A DNA stretch of 64,000 nt from Bordetella sp. BOR01 (lineage in GTDB: Bacteria > Pseudomonadota > Gammaproteobacteria > Burkholderiales > Burkholderiaceae_B): positions 124,001-188,000 of the forward strand of contig NZ_JAHUWT010000001.1 of the NCBI RefSeq assembly GCF_019218885.1. The letters are read 5' to 3'. Under the pieces are notes generated by a model. The model ran no database searches. It saw nothing but the letters and a program-made list of their open reading frames with translations, and was not told where the DNA came from. Positions 19,092-27,961 of this stretch are shown one piece after another (position 1 is the first letter of the stretch; the number at the start of each line of letters is the position of its first letter). A program made the translations under genes and the position numbers.

Positions 19092-20321
19092 TCACCCAAA
19101 GAACCAGTAGCAAACCCCGATAGACGCCAGCACCCCGGCCAGGTCTGCCGCCAGCGCACACCCCACGGCATGGCGCGCGCGCAGGATGCCTACCGACCCG
19201 AAGTACACCGCCAGTACGTAGAACGTGGTCTCGGTGCTGCCCTGCATGACCGCGGCCAGCAGGGCCGGGAAGCTGTCGACGCCGAAGTGGGTCATGGTTT
19301 CCAGCATCATGGCGCGTGCCGCGCTGCCCGAAAACGGCTTGACCAGCGCGGTCGGCAAGGCGTCGACGAAGCGCGTGTCCCAGCCCGCCGCATGCGCCAG
19401 CCAGCGCACGCCGTCCAGCGCGATATCCAGCGCGCCCGAGGCCCGCAGCACGCCCACCGCGCACAGCATGGCCACCAGGTAGGGCAGCAGGCTCTTGGCG
19501 ACGTCGAAGCCTTCCTTGGCACCGGCGATGAAGGTCTCGTAGACCGGCACCCGCTTCCAGGCGCCCACCAGCAAGAAGGCCAGCAACACGCCGAACAGCG
19601 TCAGGTTGCCCAGCAGCGATGACAGGCTGGCGATGGCGGTGGCCGACATGCCCGCCAGGACGGCCATGAAGCCGCCCAGCAGCAAGGCGGCGCCGCCCAG
19701 CCAGGCCAGCGCCACCGGATCGTACAGTTTCAGGCGCTGGCAGGCCGCGACGGCAAGCAGGCCGGTCAGGGTCGAGGCACTGGTGGCCAGCAGGATGGGC
19801 AGGAAGACCAGGGTGGGGTCGGCCGCGCCTTGCTGGGCCCGGAACATGAACAGCGTGACCGGCAGCAAGGTCAGCGACGATGCATTGAGCACCAGGAACA
19901 GGATCTGCGCGTTGCTGGCGGTCTCGGGCTTGGGGTTGAGTGTCTGCAGCTCGCGCATGGCGCGCAGGCCGATGGGCGTGGCGGCGTTGTCCAGGCCCAG
20001 GCCGTTGGCGGCGAAGTTCAGGGTAATGAGGCCGATGGCCGGGTGGCCGCGCGGTACCTCGGGCATCAGCCGGGCAAACAGCGGCCCCAGCAACGCGGCC
20101 AGCTTCTCGACCAGGCCGGCGGCCTCGGCGATGCGCAGGAAGCCCAGCCACAGCGTCAGCGTGCCGAACAGCAGCACCATGACTTCGACCGAGACGCGCG
20201 CCATGTCGAACAGGCTGGCGACGATCTGGCGAAACACGTCGGCATCGCCCACGGCGAACCAGCGATACAGGCCCGCGGCGGTGGCAACAAGGAAGAAACC
20301 CAACCAGAGCTTATTGAGCAT
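19092..20321 (-). CDS. Nucleoside-recognition (SpmA-SpmB fused) membrane protein
   Basis: This 409-residue polytopic protein has about eight to ten hydrophobic segments. The first half contains LITLNFAANGLGLDNAATPIG, the SpmA signature region, and the second half contains FSGSAARAMMLE and MQGSTETTFYVLAVYFGSVG, the SpmB region; so the two sporulation-related subunits are fused in one chain. In non-sporulating bacteria the role is unknown; export or sensing of nucleosides has been suggested from the domain name only. The ATG at 20321 is chosen over an upstream TTG. It is divergent from the acyl-CoA dehydrogenase gene. Confidence 0.8.
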   Translation of the reverse strand: MLNKLWLGFFLVATAAGLYRWFAVGDADVFRQIVASLFDMARVSVEVMVLLFGTLTLWLGFLRIAEAAGLVEKLAALLGPLFARLMPEVPRGHPAIGLITLNFAANGLGLDNAATPIGLRAMRELQTLNPKPETASNAQILFLVLNASSLTLLPVTLFMFRAQQGAADPTLVFLPILLATSASTLTGLLAVAACQRLKLYDPVALAWLGGAALLLGGFMAVLAGMSATAIASLSSLLGNLTLFGVLLAFLLVGAWKRVPVYETFIAGAKEGFDVAKSLLPYLVAMLCAVGVLRASGALDIALDGVRWLAHAAGWDTRFVDALPTALVKPFSGSAARAMMLETMTHFGVDSFPALLAAVMQGSTETTFYVLAVYFGSVGILRARHAVGCALAADLAGVLASIGVCYWFFG

Positions 20322-20457
20322 GATGGAAGACAAGGGCGGCGTGGAAATGGCCGGTCGCGGCGAGGCTCATTGTCGCAGACTTGGCCCTTGGGGGATGTCA
20401 GCCACGCGTCAATTCTGTTAACTTGGACCGGTACGTGCACTTCATAAAAGGTTGAAC

Positions 20458-22674
20458 ATGGATTTCAACGCCTGGCGCCGCCGCCGCATTTCCGACCCCG
20501 CCTACCGTTGGGCCCGTGGCGCAATGCCGGGCTTGTCCGATACCGAACGCGAAGCCATCGAGGCAGGCGACGTCTGGTGGGACGCCGACTTGTTCACCGG
20601 CGACCCCAACTGGAACAAATTGCTGGCCGTGCCGCAGGCCACCCTGACCGCGGCCGAACAACAGTTCCTGGACGGCCCGGTGGCACAGCTGTGCGCCATG
20701 CTCAACGAATGGGACATCACCTGGGTCCACGGCGACCTGCCCGAACCCGTCTGGCGCTTCATGCGCGAGCAGCGCTTCTTCGGCATGATCATTCCGCAGT
20801 CGTACGGCGGGCTTGGGTTCTCGCCCTACGCGCATTCCGAAGTCGTGCGCCGTATTTCCGCCCATTCCGTCACGGCCGGCGTGACCGTGATGGTGCCCAA
20901 TTCGCTGGGGCCCGGCGAACTGCTGCTGCAATTCGGCACGCCCGAGCAGCGCGACCATTGGCTGCCGCGCCTGGCCGACGGCACCGAGGTGCCTTGCTTT
21001 GGCCTGACCAGCCCCGAGGCCGGCTCGGATGCCGCCTCGATGACCGACACCGGCGTCGTGTGCCGGCAGACGATAGACGGCCAGGAAGTGCTGGGTATCC
21101 GCCTGAACTGGCACAAGCGCTACATCACGCTGGGGCCCGTGGCCACCGTGCTGGGGCTGGCGTTCAAGCTGCAAGATCCCGACGGCCTGCTGGGCGGGCC
21201 GGCCGATATCGGCATTTCGGTGGCGTTGGTGCCCACCGACGCGCCGGGCGTCAGCATCGGCCGCCGCCATCTGCCGTCCATGCAGGTGTTCCAGAACGGC
21301 CCCAACCAGGGCCAAGACGTCTTTGTGCCGCTCGATGCCCTGATCGGCGGGCCGGCCAAGGCCGGCCATGGCTGGCAGATGCTGATGAGCGCGCTGGCCG
21401 CCGGCCGCGGCATTTCGCTGCCGTCGCTGTCGGCCGCCGCGGCGGTGTACTGCGCCCACGTCACCGGCATGTACGCGCGCGTGCGGCAGCAGTTCGGCAT
21501 CCCGGTGGGCCGCTTCGAGGGCGTGCAGGAAAAGCTGGGCCGCCTGGCCGCCAATGCCTACCTGGTCGAAGCCGCGCGCCGGCTGACCTGCGCGGCGCTG
21601 AACCAGGGCCAGAAGCCGGCGGTGGTCTCGGCCATCATGAAATACCACGCCACCGAACGCATGCGCGAATCCGTCAACGACGCCATGGACGTCCATGGCG
21701 GCAAGGCGGTCATCGATGGCCCCTCGAACTACCTGGGCTCGCTGTATCGCGCCGTGCCCATTGCCATTACCGTCGAGGGCGCCAACATCCTGACGCGCTG
21801 CCTGATCATCTTCGGCCAGGGCGCCATACGCGCGCATCCTTACCTGATGCGTGAAGTCATGGCGCTGGGCGACAGCGACGAGGCGCGCGGCGCGCAAGCG
21901 TTCCATGACGTCTTCTGGAAGCACATGGGGCATGCGGCGAAGAACGCCTTGCGTGCCTGGGGGCGTGCCTGGACGGGCGGCCTGCTGGCGCGGGCGCCCG
22001 CCACCGGCCCCACCGCCCGGCATTACCGGCGCCTGAGCCGCTATGCCTCCGCCTTCGCGCTATTGGCCGACGCGGCCATGGGGTCGCTGGGCGGGGCGCT
22101 GAAGCGCCGCGAAATGTTGTCGGGGCGCCTGGGCGATATCCTGGCCGAACTCTACCTGCTGTCGGCCGTGCTCAAGCGCTGGGAAGACGAAGGACGCCGC
22201 CACGCCGACCTGCCGCTGGTGCATTGGTGCATGGATGACGGCTGCGCTCGCCTCGAATCCCGTATCGACCTGGTGCTGGCCAACCTGCCGTCGCGCCCGC
22301 TGGCCTGGTTGCTGCGCGTGATGGTGCTGCCCGTGCGGCTGAACCGCGGGCCCGGCGATGCCCTGACACGCGACTGCGCCGACCTGTTGCTGGCCCCTTC
22401 GGCCACGCGCGACCGGTTGGTTGCCGACCTGCAGCGCGGCGAAGGCGCGGATGTGCTCGCGCAGCTCGAGCGGGCCTTTGCGCTGGTCGATGCCGTACAG
22501 CCGCTGCACGACCGCCTGCGCCGCGAGGGCGTGCGCGATTGGCGCGAGGCCCATCGCGGCGGTGCCATCAACGACGAGCAGGCACGCCAGATCGAGGCCG
22601 CCGAAGCGGCCGTGGCGCAAGTGGTGGCGGTGGACGATTTCGCGCCAGGGGCGTTCGAGCGCAAGCCGGCGTAA
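20458..22674 (+). CDS. fadE: Acyl-CoA dehydrogenase, FadE type
   Basis: This 738-residue FAD enzyme performs the first step of fatty-acid beta-oxidation. The acyl-CoA dehydrogenase core is visible as PQSYGGLGFSPYAHSEVV, the FAD/substrate segment CFGLTSPEAGSDAASM and the later DVHGGKAVIDGPSNYLG. The last 260 residues form the DUF1974-type domain that is typical of the long FadE class and is absent from short acyl-CoA dehydrogenases. It is slightly shorter than the E. coli protein. The ATG at 20458 has AAAGG 8 bases before it; a TTG two codons earlier is less likely. A strong terminator follows. Confidence 0.88.
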   Translation: MDFNAWRRRRISDPAYRWARGAMPGLSDTEREAIEAGDVWWDADLFTGDPNWNKLLAVPQATLTAAEQQFLDGPVAQLCAMLNEWDITWVHGDLPEPVWRFMREQRFFGMIIPQSYGGLGFSPYAHSEVVRRISAHSVTAGVTVMVPNSLGPGELLLQFGTPEQRDHWLPRLADGTEVPCFGLTSPEAGSDAASMTDTGVVCRQTIDGQEVLGIRLNWHKRYITLGPVATVLGLAFKLQDPDGLLGGPADIGISVALVPTDAPGVSIGRRHLPSMQVFQNGPNQGQDVFVPLDALIGGPAKAGHGWQMLMSALAAGRGISLPSLSAAAAVYCAHVTGMYARVRQQFGIPVGRFEGVQEKLGRLAANAYLVEAARRLTCAALNQGQKPAVVSAIMKYHATERMRESVNDAMDVHGGKAVIDGPSNYLGSLYRAVPIAITVEGANILTRCLIIFGQGAIRAHPYLMREVMALGDSDEARGAQAFHDVFWKHMGHAAKNALRAWGRAWTGGLLARAPATGPTARHYRRLSRYASAFALLADAAMGSLGGALKRREMLSGRLGDILAELYLLSAVLKRWEDEGRRHADLPLVHWCMDDGCARLESRIDLVLANLPSRPLAWLLRVMVLPVRLNRGPGDALTRDCADLLLAPSATRDRLVADLQRGEGADVLAQLERAFALVDAVQPLHDRLRREGVRDWREAHRGGAINDEQARQIEAAEAAVAQVVAVDDFAPGAFERKPA

Positions 22675-22697
22675 GCCAGGCTGCCACAACCAGAATG

Positions 22698-22730
22698 GTG
22701 CCTGGTCCCGTGCGGGCCAGGCACTTTTTC
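22698..22730 (+). terminator. Intrinsic terminator of fadE
   Basis: A perfect 8-bp stem (GTGCCTGG 22698-22705, CCAGGCAC 22717-22724) with an 11-base loop is directly followed by TTTTTC. It stands 24 bases after the fadE stop. Confidence 0.88.
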
Positions 22731-22770
22731 GTATGCATGCGCCGCGCGCAAGGCCGGGCGGGCAAGCCTG

Positions 22771-22800
22771 TTGACGCACGCCGGACGATCGATCTAGTTA
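22771..22800 (+). promoter_or_regulatory. Possible upstream promoter of the amidase-ABC operon
   Basis: TTGACG (22771-22776) and TAGTTA (22795-22800) are separated by 18 bases in the 329-base region between fadE and the amidase gene. If used, the transcript would run through the palindrome at 22828-22847. Confidence 0.4.
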
Positions 22801-22827
22801 TCAAAAAAAACGAAAAATCGATCGATA

Positions 22828-22863
22828 TATTTCATTTGTATGAAATAGAGCGCCGCTGATACT
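22828..22863 (+). promoter_or_regulatory. Palindromic operator and possible promoter, amidase operon
   Basis: TATTTCATTTGTATGAAATA (22828-22847) is a perfect palindrome of two 8-bp arms around TTGT. Its core TTTCATTTGT recurs upstream of two other operons in this window. A candidate -10 box GATACT follows at 22858-22863. A run of eight A residues and ATCGATCGAT lie just upstream (22803-22826), so the whole stretch is strikingly AT-rich for this DNA. Confidence 0.5.
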
Positions 22864-23003
22864 GTTCCTGCGTCGTGCTTGCCAAGCATTGCCGCCCTTG
22901 CTCCACCAGAATCATCAATGGCGCAGGAATGAACGCCTACGGGCGGTAGCCGGCGCCCGACATCCCCACACTGTCCTTGGACGGCGACCTCAATACATAC
23001 AAC

Positions 23004-24407
23004 ATGACGAGATCCATCGCTTTTTCCAGTTTGGCAGAACTTGCGCAAGGCTTGCGCCAGAAGCAATACACGTCCGTTGAAGTGACCCGGTGCTTCCTGG
23101 ACCGGATAGCGCGGCTGGACGGCACGGCGCACGCTTACATCGCCGTGTTCGAAGAAGCCGCGTTGCGGCAGGCACAGGCGGCAGACAGCCAGCGCAGCAG
23201 CGGCCTGCCTTTGCCGCCTTTGCATGGCTTGCCCATCGCCATCAAGGACCTGTGCGAAATCGAAGGGCAGGTCACCACGGCAGGCGCCGCCGCGTGGCGG
23301 GCACGCCGCAGCGAGACCACCGCGACGGCAGTCGAACGCCTGCAGGCGCAAGGCATGATCCTGCTGGGCAAGCTGCATATGTCCGAGTTCGCTTTCAGCG
23401 GCTGGGGGGCCAACCAGCCGATGGGGACGCCGCGCAATCCCTGGGACTGGCGCGGCGAGCATCGGGTGCCGGGCGGATCGAGCAGCGGATCGGGCGTGGC
23501 GGTAGCGGCAGGCCTGGCGCCGGCCGCGCTGGGGTCCGACACGGGAGGGTCCGTACGCATTCCGGCGGCGTTGAATGGCGTTACCGGCCTGAAGCCAACC
23601 TATGGCCTGGTAAGCGGGTACGGCTGTATTGCGCTGTCGACTTCCATGGACTGCCTGGGCCCGCTGACGCGCAGCGCCGAAGACGCGGCGTTGCTGGCAC
23701 GCGCCTTGGCCGGAACGGACCCGCGCGATGCCACGACCCGGTTCCAGCCCTGGAACTGGAGTGCCGCCATGCCGCCCGACAGCGCGTTGCGATTGAAGAT
23801 AGGGGTGATGGCACCCGGCCAGTATCCCTGGCCGGTCGATCCCGCGGTCCAGCGTGCCACGGACGAGGCCATTGCGGTGTTCCGGTCGATAGGCGCGTAC
23901 ATCGACTATGTGGAACTGCCCTTCGACCTGCCCGGCCTGTACCGGAACTGGAGCACGATCACCAGCGCGGAAGCCTACCGGCAGCACGCCAGCTATATCC
24001 ACGATGCCGAGCTGCCGTTCGACCCCTGGGTCAGGCAGCGGGTGATCGCCGGGCAGGCAGTAACCGGTAGCGCGTATATCGCCGCGCAAGAGCATCGGGC
24101 ACGGACTATCGCGGCATTCGACGGCTGGATGCGGCGATACGACCTGTTGCTGACTCCCACGGTGCCCATGGCCGCCTGCACGCTGCAGGAAGTGGACGAG
24201 GCCGCCACCCCGTTGGGGACCTTGACGCGGTGGGTGAATTATCTGGGCACCTGCGCGCTTTCCTTGCCGGCGGGGTTCTCTGCCCAGGGGTTGCCTGTCG
24301 GCGTGCAACTGGTGGCAAGACCTTGGCAAGAGGCCCTGCTGTTATGGGCGGGGCAAGCGTTCCAGCAGCAAACCGACTGGCACCGGCATATGCCGCAAGG
24401 CCTGTAA
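23004..24407 (+). CDS. Amidase (amidase signature family)
   Basis: This 467-residue amidase has the Ser-cisSer-Lys machinery: K81 in PIAIKDLCE, the glycine/serine stretch GGSSSGSG (157-164) and the nucleophile S183 in GSDTGGSVRIPA (177-188). Relatives hydrolyse aliphatic, aromatic or peptide-like amides, and GatA is a distant cousin. There are no GatB/GatC genes here, so a catabolic role is more likely than tRNA amidation. The ATG at 23004 is chosen from the alignment of the N terminus; no strong ribosome-binding site is visible. The gene leads a peptide-type ABC importer operon, suggesting that an imported amide or peptide is its substrate. Confidence 0.85.
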   Translation: MTRSIAFSSLAELAQGLRQKQYTSVEVTRCFLDRIARLDGTAHAYIAVFEEAALRQAQAADSQRSSGLPLPPLHGLPIAIKDLCEIEGQVTTAGAAAWRARRSETTATAVERLQAQGMILLGKLHMSEFAFSGWGANQPMGTPRNPWDWRGEHRVPGGSSSGSGVAVAAGLAPAALGSDTGGSVRIPAALNGVTGLKPTYGLVSGYGCIALSTSMDCLGPLTRSAEDAALLARALAGTDPRDATTRFQPWNWSAAMPPDSALRLKIGVMAPGQYPWPVDPAVQRATDEAIAVFRSIGAYIDYVELPFDLPGLYRNWSTITSAEAYRQHASYIHDAELPFDPWVRQRVIAGQAVTGSAYIAAQEHRARTIAAFDGWMRRYDLLLTPTVPMAACTLQEVDEAATPLGTLTRWVNYLGTCALSLPAGFSAQGLPVGVQLVARPWQEALLLWAGQAFQQQTDWHRHMPQGL

Positions 24408-24433
24408 TCACAACAAGACAAGAGGAAAGCGAA

Positions 24434-26059
24434 ATGGCAGCACACATGGCAGTGCAGTTGATGAGCAACGGCCGTCGCGCGGCCTCGCGTTGGATGCGGC
24501 GCGCCGTTTGCGCGGCCGCCTTGATCGGCGCGACGGGGGCGGGCCCGATGGCCGGGGCCCAGACGCAAGGTGGAACCTTGCACGCGGTCGCCCAGCCGGA
24601 ACCGCCGGTCGTCATGATCGCGGTCAACCAGCAGACGTCGACCACCTATGTCGCCAGCAAGATGTTCGAAAGCCTGCTGACTTATTCGTTCGACTTGAAG
24701 CCCGTCCCGTCGCTGGCGAAGTCCTGGAAGATCTCCGACGACGGCCTGGTCTACACCTTTTATCTGCAGCCCGGCGTCAAGTGGCATGACGGCAAGCCCT
24801 TCACGGCCGACGACGTGGTTTTCTCGGTGGACAAGTTCCTGCGCAAAGTGCATCCGCGCTCGCGCGGCGTTATCAATACCTTCATCGAATCGATTACCGC
24901 CATTGACGACCTGACGGTGGAATTCAAGCTGAAGCAGCCTTTTTCGCCGTTCCTGGCGATGTTTACCAACGACAGCATGCCCATCGTTCCCAAGCATCTG
25001 TACGACGGCACGGACTACTTGAGCAATCCCGCCAACCAGGCACCCGTGGGAACCGGCCCGTTCAAGTTCCAGGAATGGAAGAAAGGGTCGCATATCGTGC
25101 TGGTGCGCAACCCAGACTATTGGCGCAAAGGGCAGCCCTATCTGGACAAGATCGTATTCCATGTGATTCCCGATGCCGCCTCGCGGGCGGTGGCGTTCGA
25201 GAACAACGTGGTCCAGGTCATGCGCAGCCTGGATGTCGACAATGTCGACGTGAAGCGGCTGGGTGCCATGCCGGGTGTCGATAGTTCGAGCCAGGGCTGG
25301 GAAATGCTGTCGCCGCAAGCGTTCATGGTCATGAACCAGCGCAAGCCGCCGTTCGACAACGTCAAGGTCCGGCAGGCCGTCATGCACGCGATCAATCGCG
25401 ATTTCATCGTGAAGAACATCTTCTTCGGACTGGCGCGCGTGGCCACCGGCCCGGTCTCGTCCACCACCCCGTTCTACGACAAGGACGTGCCGGCCTTTGA
25501 CTACAACCCCGAAAAGGCCAAGGCCCTGATCGAGGAGTCCGGCGTGGATGTGGCCGCCACGCCCATCAAGCTGCTGGCTTCGGGTTCGACGTATGGGTCG
25601 GCATGGGACCGGCTGGACGAGTACCTGCGGCAGAGCCTGGAACAGGTGGGCTTCGAAGTCGAGATCGACCCCGTGGACAACGCCGGCTGGGTGCAGCACC
25701 TGTCCAATTTCGACTTCGACCTGGCGTTGAACTGGACCGCGCAGTATGGCGACCCGGGCTTGGGCGTGTCGCGGCTGTTCTTGTCGAGCAATATCGTCAA
25801 GGGCTCGCCGTTCGTCAATAACGAAGGCTACCGCAATCCCAGGGTGGATGAACTGTTGAACCAGGCCGCCGCGGAAGTCAGCCCCGCAGCGCGCCAGAAG
25901 CTGTATTCGGAAGCGCAGAAGATCCTGGTGTCCGATGTTGCGCTCGGCTATCTGTTCGAGTTCCGTAACTTGACCTTCTACCGCAGCAATATCAAGAACC
26001 TGGTCACCACCGGGATCGGCCTGAACGAGTCGTTCGCCGACGTCAGCATCGAAAAGTAG
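24434..26059 (+). CDS. Peptide/opine-type ABC transporter, periplasmic binding protein
   Basis: This 541-residue family 5 solute-binding protein has an N-terminal signal region with a hydrophobic core about residues 28-41 and AGAQ cleavage near residue 45. The mature part contains ETLTYSF-like and SLAKSWKISDDGLVYTF motifs and the lobe hinge around NYLSNPANQAPVGTGPF (read here as DYLSNPANQAPVGTGPF). It resembles DppA/GsiB-type receptors. The ATG at 24434 is preceded by AGAGGAAA. It follows the amidase by 26 bases and precedes two permeases and a double ATPase, so the importer is complete. The ligand could be a peptide, glutathione-like or amide compound. Confidence 0.88.
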   Translation: MAAHMAVQLMSNGRRAASRWMRRAVCAAALIGATGAGPMAGAQTQGGTLHAVAQPEPPVVMIAVNQQTSTTYVASKMFESLLTYSFDLKPVPSLAKSWKISDDGLVYTFYLQPGVKWHDGKPFTADDVVFSVDKFLRKVHPRSRGVINTFIESITAIDDLTVEFKLKQPFSPFLAMFTNDSMPIVPKHLYDGTDYLSNPANQAPVGTGPFKFQEWKKGSHIVLVRNPDYWRKGQPYLDKIVFHVIPDAASRAVAFENNVVQVMRSLDVDNVDVKRLGAMPGVDSSSQGWEMLSPQAFMVMNQRKPPFDNVKVRQAVMHAINRDFIVKNIFFGLARVATGPVSSTTPFYDKDVPAFDYNPEKAKALIEESGVDVAATPIKLLASGSTYGSAWDRLDEYLRQSLEQVGFEVEIDPVDNAGWVQHLSNFDFDLALNWTAQYGDPGLGVSRLFLSSNIVKGSPFVNNEGYRNPRVDELLNQAAAEVSPAARQKLYSEAQKILVSDVALGYLFEFRNLTFYRSNIKNLVTTGIGLNESFADVSIEK

Positions 26060-26076
26060 GGCCGTGCGCAACGGCC
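26060..26076 (+). other. Intercistronic stem-loop after the binding-protein gene
   Basis: GGCCGT-GCGCA-ACGGCC forms a 6-bp stem beginning at the base after the binding-protein stop codon. Such hairpins between receptor and permease genes often protect the receptor mRNA and raise its relative amount. Confidence 0.4.
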
Positions 26077-26127
26077 GTCGCGCCATTTCCCCACTGAAGT
26101 TCGACCGTCAAACAAGGATGTGGCATC

Positions 26128-27117
26128 TTGAAATTCGCATCATTTCTCGTTTCCAGGCTCGCCAAGGTGGTGCTGGTGGTGCTGGGCGTGGTCATTATCA
26201 ATTTCATCCTGATCCACCTGGCCCCGGGCGACCCGGCCTCGATCATGGCGGGAGAATCGGGCGCGTCGGATCCCGGCTACGTCAATGAACTGCGCCAGAA
26301 GTTCGGCCTGGACCAGCCCATATACCGCCAGCTGCTGATCTACCTGCAGGGGGTCGCCCAGCTGGACCTGGGCTATTCGTACCGCAGCCGCCTGCCCGTG
26401 CTGGACCTGATCCTCGACCGCCTGCCCGCCACGCTGCTGCTGATGGGCTGTGCGTTTGTCTTTTCGATTGTGCTGGGCGTGCTGCTGGGCGTGCTGGCGG
26501 CGCAAAGCCGTTATACCCAGCGCCGCAAATGGCTGGACAGCGCCATCATGTCGGCGGCACTGGTGCTGTATGCCACGCCGCTGTTCTGGTTGTCCCTGCT
26601 GGCCATCATTCTCTTTTCGGTCATGCTGGGATGGCTGCCGGCCTTCGGCATGGAATCGGTCGGCGCAGGCCTGAGCGGCATGGCGCACGTGCTGGATGTC
26701 GTCAGGCACCTGGTGCTGCCGACTGTGTCCCTGGGGTGTTTCTTCATGGCGATCTACGCGCGGCTGACGCGCGCATCCATGCTCGAGGTCATGGGCATGG
26801 ATTTCGTCAAGACCGCACGCGCCAAAGGGGTGCCGGCCGGCCAGATCATCCGCAAGCATGTGTTGCGCAACGCGCTCTTGCCCGTGGTGACCTTCGCGGG
26901 CATACAGCTGGGCCAGATGGCGGGCGGCGCCGTCCTGACCGAGACAGTGTTTGGCTGGCCGGGAATCGGCCGCCTGATGTTCGACGCCCTGCTGCAGCGC
27001 GATTATCAAGTGCTGCTGGGCGTGTTCCTGGTGACATCGGTCATGGTGGTGGTGTTCAACCTGATTACGGATCTGTTCTATCGCTGCATCGATCCGCGCA
27101 TAGAACTCGGGAGCTGA
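26128..27117 (+). CDS. Peptide-type ABC transporter permease (DppB/GsiC family)
   Basis: This 329-residue inner-membrane permease has the DppB hallmarks: an N-terminal helix ending INFILIHLAPGDPASIMAG, then GLDQPIYRQ, about six membrane segments and the EAA loop DFVKTARAKGVPAGQIIRKH. The start is TTG at 26128, with AAGGA 10 bases upstream; the nearby ATG at 26118 is in another frame. It pairs with the next gene, 4 bases away, to form the membrane channel of the importer. Confidence 0.9.
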   Translation: MKFASFLVSRLAKVVLVVLGVVIINFILIHLAPGDPASIMAGESGASDPGYVNELRQKFGLDQPIYRQLLIYLQGVAQLDLGYSYRSRLPVLDLILDRLPATLLLMGCAFVFSIVLGVLLGVLAAQSRYTQRRKWLDSAIMSAALVLYATPLFWLSLLAIILFSVMLGWLPAFGMESVGAGLSGMAHVLDVVRHLVLPTVSLGCFFMAIYARLTRASMLEVMGMDFVKTARAKGVPAGQIIRKHVLRNALLPVVTFAGIQLGQMAGGAVLTETVFGWPGIGRLMFDALLQRDYQVLLGVFLVTSVMVVVFNLITDLFYRCIDPRIELGS

Positions 27118-27121
27118 TCCA

Positions 27122-27961
27122 ATGAATGTCTTACAGCGTTTCATGCAGAATCGCGGTGCCGTGGTGGGCACGGCGATGCTGGCCCTGGTGGCCTTGACCG
27201 CGGTCTTCGCATCGGTATGGTTCGGCCGGTCGCCGTGGATGATGGTGGGCGAACCATTGCTCAAGCCGTTTTCGCAATCGGAATTCCTGTTCGGCACCGA
27301 TATGCTGGGGCGCGATATCGGCACGGGGTTGGCGTACGGGGCCCGCGTGTCGCTGCTGATCGGCCTGGTATCGACCTTCGTGGCTGTCTGCCTGGGTATC
27401 TTCATCGGCGCGGCCGCCGGGTTCTATGGAGGGTGGGTCGACGACCTGCTGATGCGCTTTACCGAGTTCTTCCAGGCCATTCCCCAGTTCGCCATGGCCA
27501 TTGTGCTGGTGGCGATATTCAAGCCCTCGATCTACTCGATCGTCGGAGCGATTGCGGTGGTGTCGTGGCCGCCGGTGGCCCGCCTGGTGCGCGGGGAATT
27601 CCTGTCGCTGAAGCAGCGCGAATTCGTGCAGGCCGCCATCGTGATAGGCCAGCGGCCGGCCCGCATCATCTGGACGCAGATATTGCCCAACGCGACCTCG
27701 CCCATCATCGTGGCGGCTTCATTGATGATCGCGACGTCCATCCTGACGGAGTCGGCCTTGTCCTTCCTGGGGCTGGGCGACCGCAACCTGATGAGCTGGG
27801 GCTTCATGATCGGCGCTTCGCGCACCATGCTGCGCGAGGCTCCGTGGATGAGCGTGATGCCGGGGGTAGCCATCTTGCTTACCGTGCTGGCCATCAACCT
27901 GGTCGGCGAAGGCCTGAACGACGCGCTCAATCCCCAGTTGCGCAAGCGAGGTGAGTCATGA
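27122..27961 (+). CDS. Peptide-type ABC transporter permease (DppC/GsiD family)
   Basis: This 279-residue second permease subunit has an N-terminal helix, the DppC motif FLFGTDMLGRDIGTGLAYG and the EAA loop REFVQAAIVIGQRPARIIW with ILPNATSPIIV. Membrane segments alternate with short loops as usual. Its final ATG/TGA overlaps the ATPase gene, suggesting coupled translation. Length and motifs fit the family. Confidence 0.9.
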   Translation: MNVLQRFMQNRGAVVGTAMLALVALTAVFASVWFGRSPWMMVGEPLLKPFSQSEFLFGTDMLGRDIGTGLAYGARVSLLIGLVSTFVAVCLGIFIGAAAGFYGGWVDDLLMRFTEFFQAIPQFAMAIVLVAIFKPSIYSIVGAIAVVSWPPVARLVRGEFLSLKQREFVQAAIVIGQRPARIIWTQILPNATSPIIVAASLMIATSILTESALSFLGLGDRNLMSWGFMIGASRTMLREAPWMSVMPGVAILLTVLAINLVGEGLNDALNPQLRKRGES

